A DNA stretch of 6,497 nucleotides, taken from Bacteroidota bacterium. Lineage in GTDB: Bacteria; Bacteroidota; Ignavibacteria; Kapaibacteriales; UBA2268. The position numbers and the translations under genes are program-made. Below the pieces are notes generated by a model that was given only the letters and a program-made list of their open reading frames with translations, searched no databases and was not told the origin of the DNA. Location of the stretch: the NCBI GenBank assembly GCA_022708005.1, contig JAKIZN010000095.1, forward strand, positions 1 through 6,497, given 5' to 3'. Positions within the stretch are counted from its first letter, which is position 1. Every line of letters starts with the position of its first letter. Positions 6,087 through 6,497 of the stretch are shown here, in pieces.

Positions 6087-6285
6087 TTTTGCGACGGGGC
6101 TGCAAAGCGGCGGATAATAAAGTAAAATAATTCATTAGGAACTATAACTGACTGCGTACCCGTAAGGAAATATTTGGCTTTAAGATGTCCTACACCTCGA
6201 AGGTGTAGGACATCTGGAGAACATCGAATAGACAATGGAAAAGTTCTTCTGCATTATTTTGGAATTAAAGTAAAAGGCTGAAAAT
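6087..6285. other. Gene-free spacer between plsC-like and SMUG2-like genes
   Basis: These 199 bases hold no credible gene. The main content is the hairpin at 6183-6215. The first ~25 bases (6088-6112) are noticeably richer in G and C than the surroundings. AAAATAAT (6124-6131) and ATTATTTT (6253-6260) form an inverted pair flanking the hairpin, followed and preceded respectively by imperfect GGAAC/GTTCT words. In AT-rich DNA this may be chance, or it may mark the worn ends of a small palindromic element. No clear intrinsic terminator follows the acyltransferase gene. Confidence 0.5.
6183..6215. repeat. Perfect hairpin-forming inverted repeat (15-bp arms, 3-base loop)
   Basis: The left arm AGATGTCCTACACCT (6183-6197) and right arm AGGTGTAGGACATCT (6201-6215) are exact reverse complements around CGA. 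The perfect stem is far beyond chance. It lacks a T-tract on either side (GGAGAAC follows rightward, TAAAGCC leftward), so it is not a standard intrinsic terminator. It resembles the dispersed palindromic (REP-like) units found between bacterial genes, but only one copy is visible here, so repeat-family membership is inference. It could also serve as an mRNA 3'-end stabiliser for the acyltransferase transcript. Confidence 0.85.
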
Positions 6286-6497
6286 ATGACTGAAACTTTT
6301 GCAGACAAAGTTATACGCTTCAATCATCAATTAAGCTACACGGGACTGCTTCCTGCTGGCTTCCGCGTGCTAAATCCTTTTGAGAGCAATCAGGAAGTTT
6401 TGGCTGTGATGCAAGAATTTTATCGCAAGTACTATGATGATTTGGAGCAGCGAAAATTTATAATTGGCATTAATCCAGGTCGCCACGGTGCTGGCAC
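6286..6497 (+). CDS. SMUG2-like uracil-DNA glycosylase family protein (N-terminal part)
   Basis: This is a DNA-repair glycosylase of the uracil-DNA glycosylase superfamily, expected to remove uracil or related damaged bases. The first 70 residues are visible and then the window ends. They read MTETFADKVIRFNHQLSYTG, then LLPAGFRVLNPFESNQEV, and GINPGRHGAG at 61-70. G-[IM]-N-P-G is the active-site loop of SMUG-type enzymes, and the N-terminal pattern FADKVIRFN...L..G..VLNPF matches the SMUG2 (DUF4918) group as I know it. The later catalytic motif is outside the window, so activity cannot be judged. The ATG at 6286 has a modest AAAAGG (6272-6277) 8 bases upstream. It is 199 bases from the acyltransferase and is probably a separate unit. 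Confidence 0.8.
   Translation, partial: MTETFADKVIRFNHQLSYTGLLPAGFRVLNPFESNQEVLAVMQEFYRKYYDDLEQRKFIIGINPGRHGAG

Noticed and set aside
6185..6208. Seven-codon frame (MSYTSKV) in the hairpin
   Set aside because: It is too short, lacks a ribosome site, and is explained by the palindrome.
6183..6215. Intrinsic terminator
   Set aside because: The stem is perfect, but no run of T follows on either strand.
6087..6285. CRISPR repeat
   Set aside because: There is only one palindromic unit with no spaced second copy and no cas gene.

Overview
The window looks like chromosomal DNA from an AT-rich, Gram-negative bacterium of the Bacteroidota/Chlorobiota/Ignavibacteriota kind. I infer this from four things: an outer-membrane TolC-type protein with a Sec signal, a SMUG2-like glycosylase start of a type I associate with Bacteroidota, a perfect match to the Bacteroidota promoter element TAnnTTTG upstream of the PepSY gene, and generally weak Shine-Dalgarno sequences. 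The exact taxon cannot be fixed from this sequence. I see no phage, IS, tRNA, rRNA or CRISPR signature.

Left part (1-3685, all minus strand): one compact operon for a tripartite ABC efflux or export system. In transcription order it encodes a TolC-like outer-membrane channel (3685-2369), a small RDD-family membrane protein (2337-1720), a MacA/HlyD-type periplasmic adaptor (1678-410) and a MacB/LolD-type ABC ATPase that runs off the left edge (389-1). The gaps are 31, 41 and 20 bases. The channel, adaptor and ATPase are three of the four expected parts of a MacAB-TolC-like machine. The permease is not in the window and probably lies beyond base 1. The RDD gene inside the operon is the unusual member.

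Centre (3686-3814): a 129-base divergent spacer. It holds a 22-bp near-perfect palindrome (3783-3804) whose centre is a TAnnTTTG promoter element, ending 10 bases before the next gene. This is a good candidate for an operator that controls the rightward gene and perhaps the efflux operon too.

Right part (3815-6086, plus strand): a 513-residue membrane protein and, 40 bases downstream, a PlsC-type acyltransferase of 229 residues. The membrane protein looks like an internally duplicated PepSY-associated TM protein. It has four helices and conserved His residues near the helix ends, which suggests haem binding and electron transfer. In place of an obvious PepSY ectodomain, each half carries three stretches that resemble beta-propeller blades. 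I consider this architecture the most interesting item in the window.

The stretch 6087-6285 has no gene but contains a perfect 15-bp-arm hairpin (6183-6215). At 6286 the first 70 codons of a SMUG2-like uracil-DNA glycosylase begin and run off the right edge.
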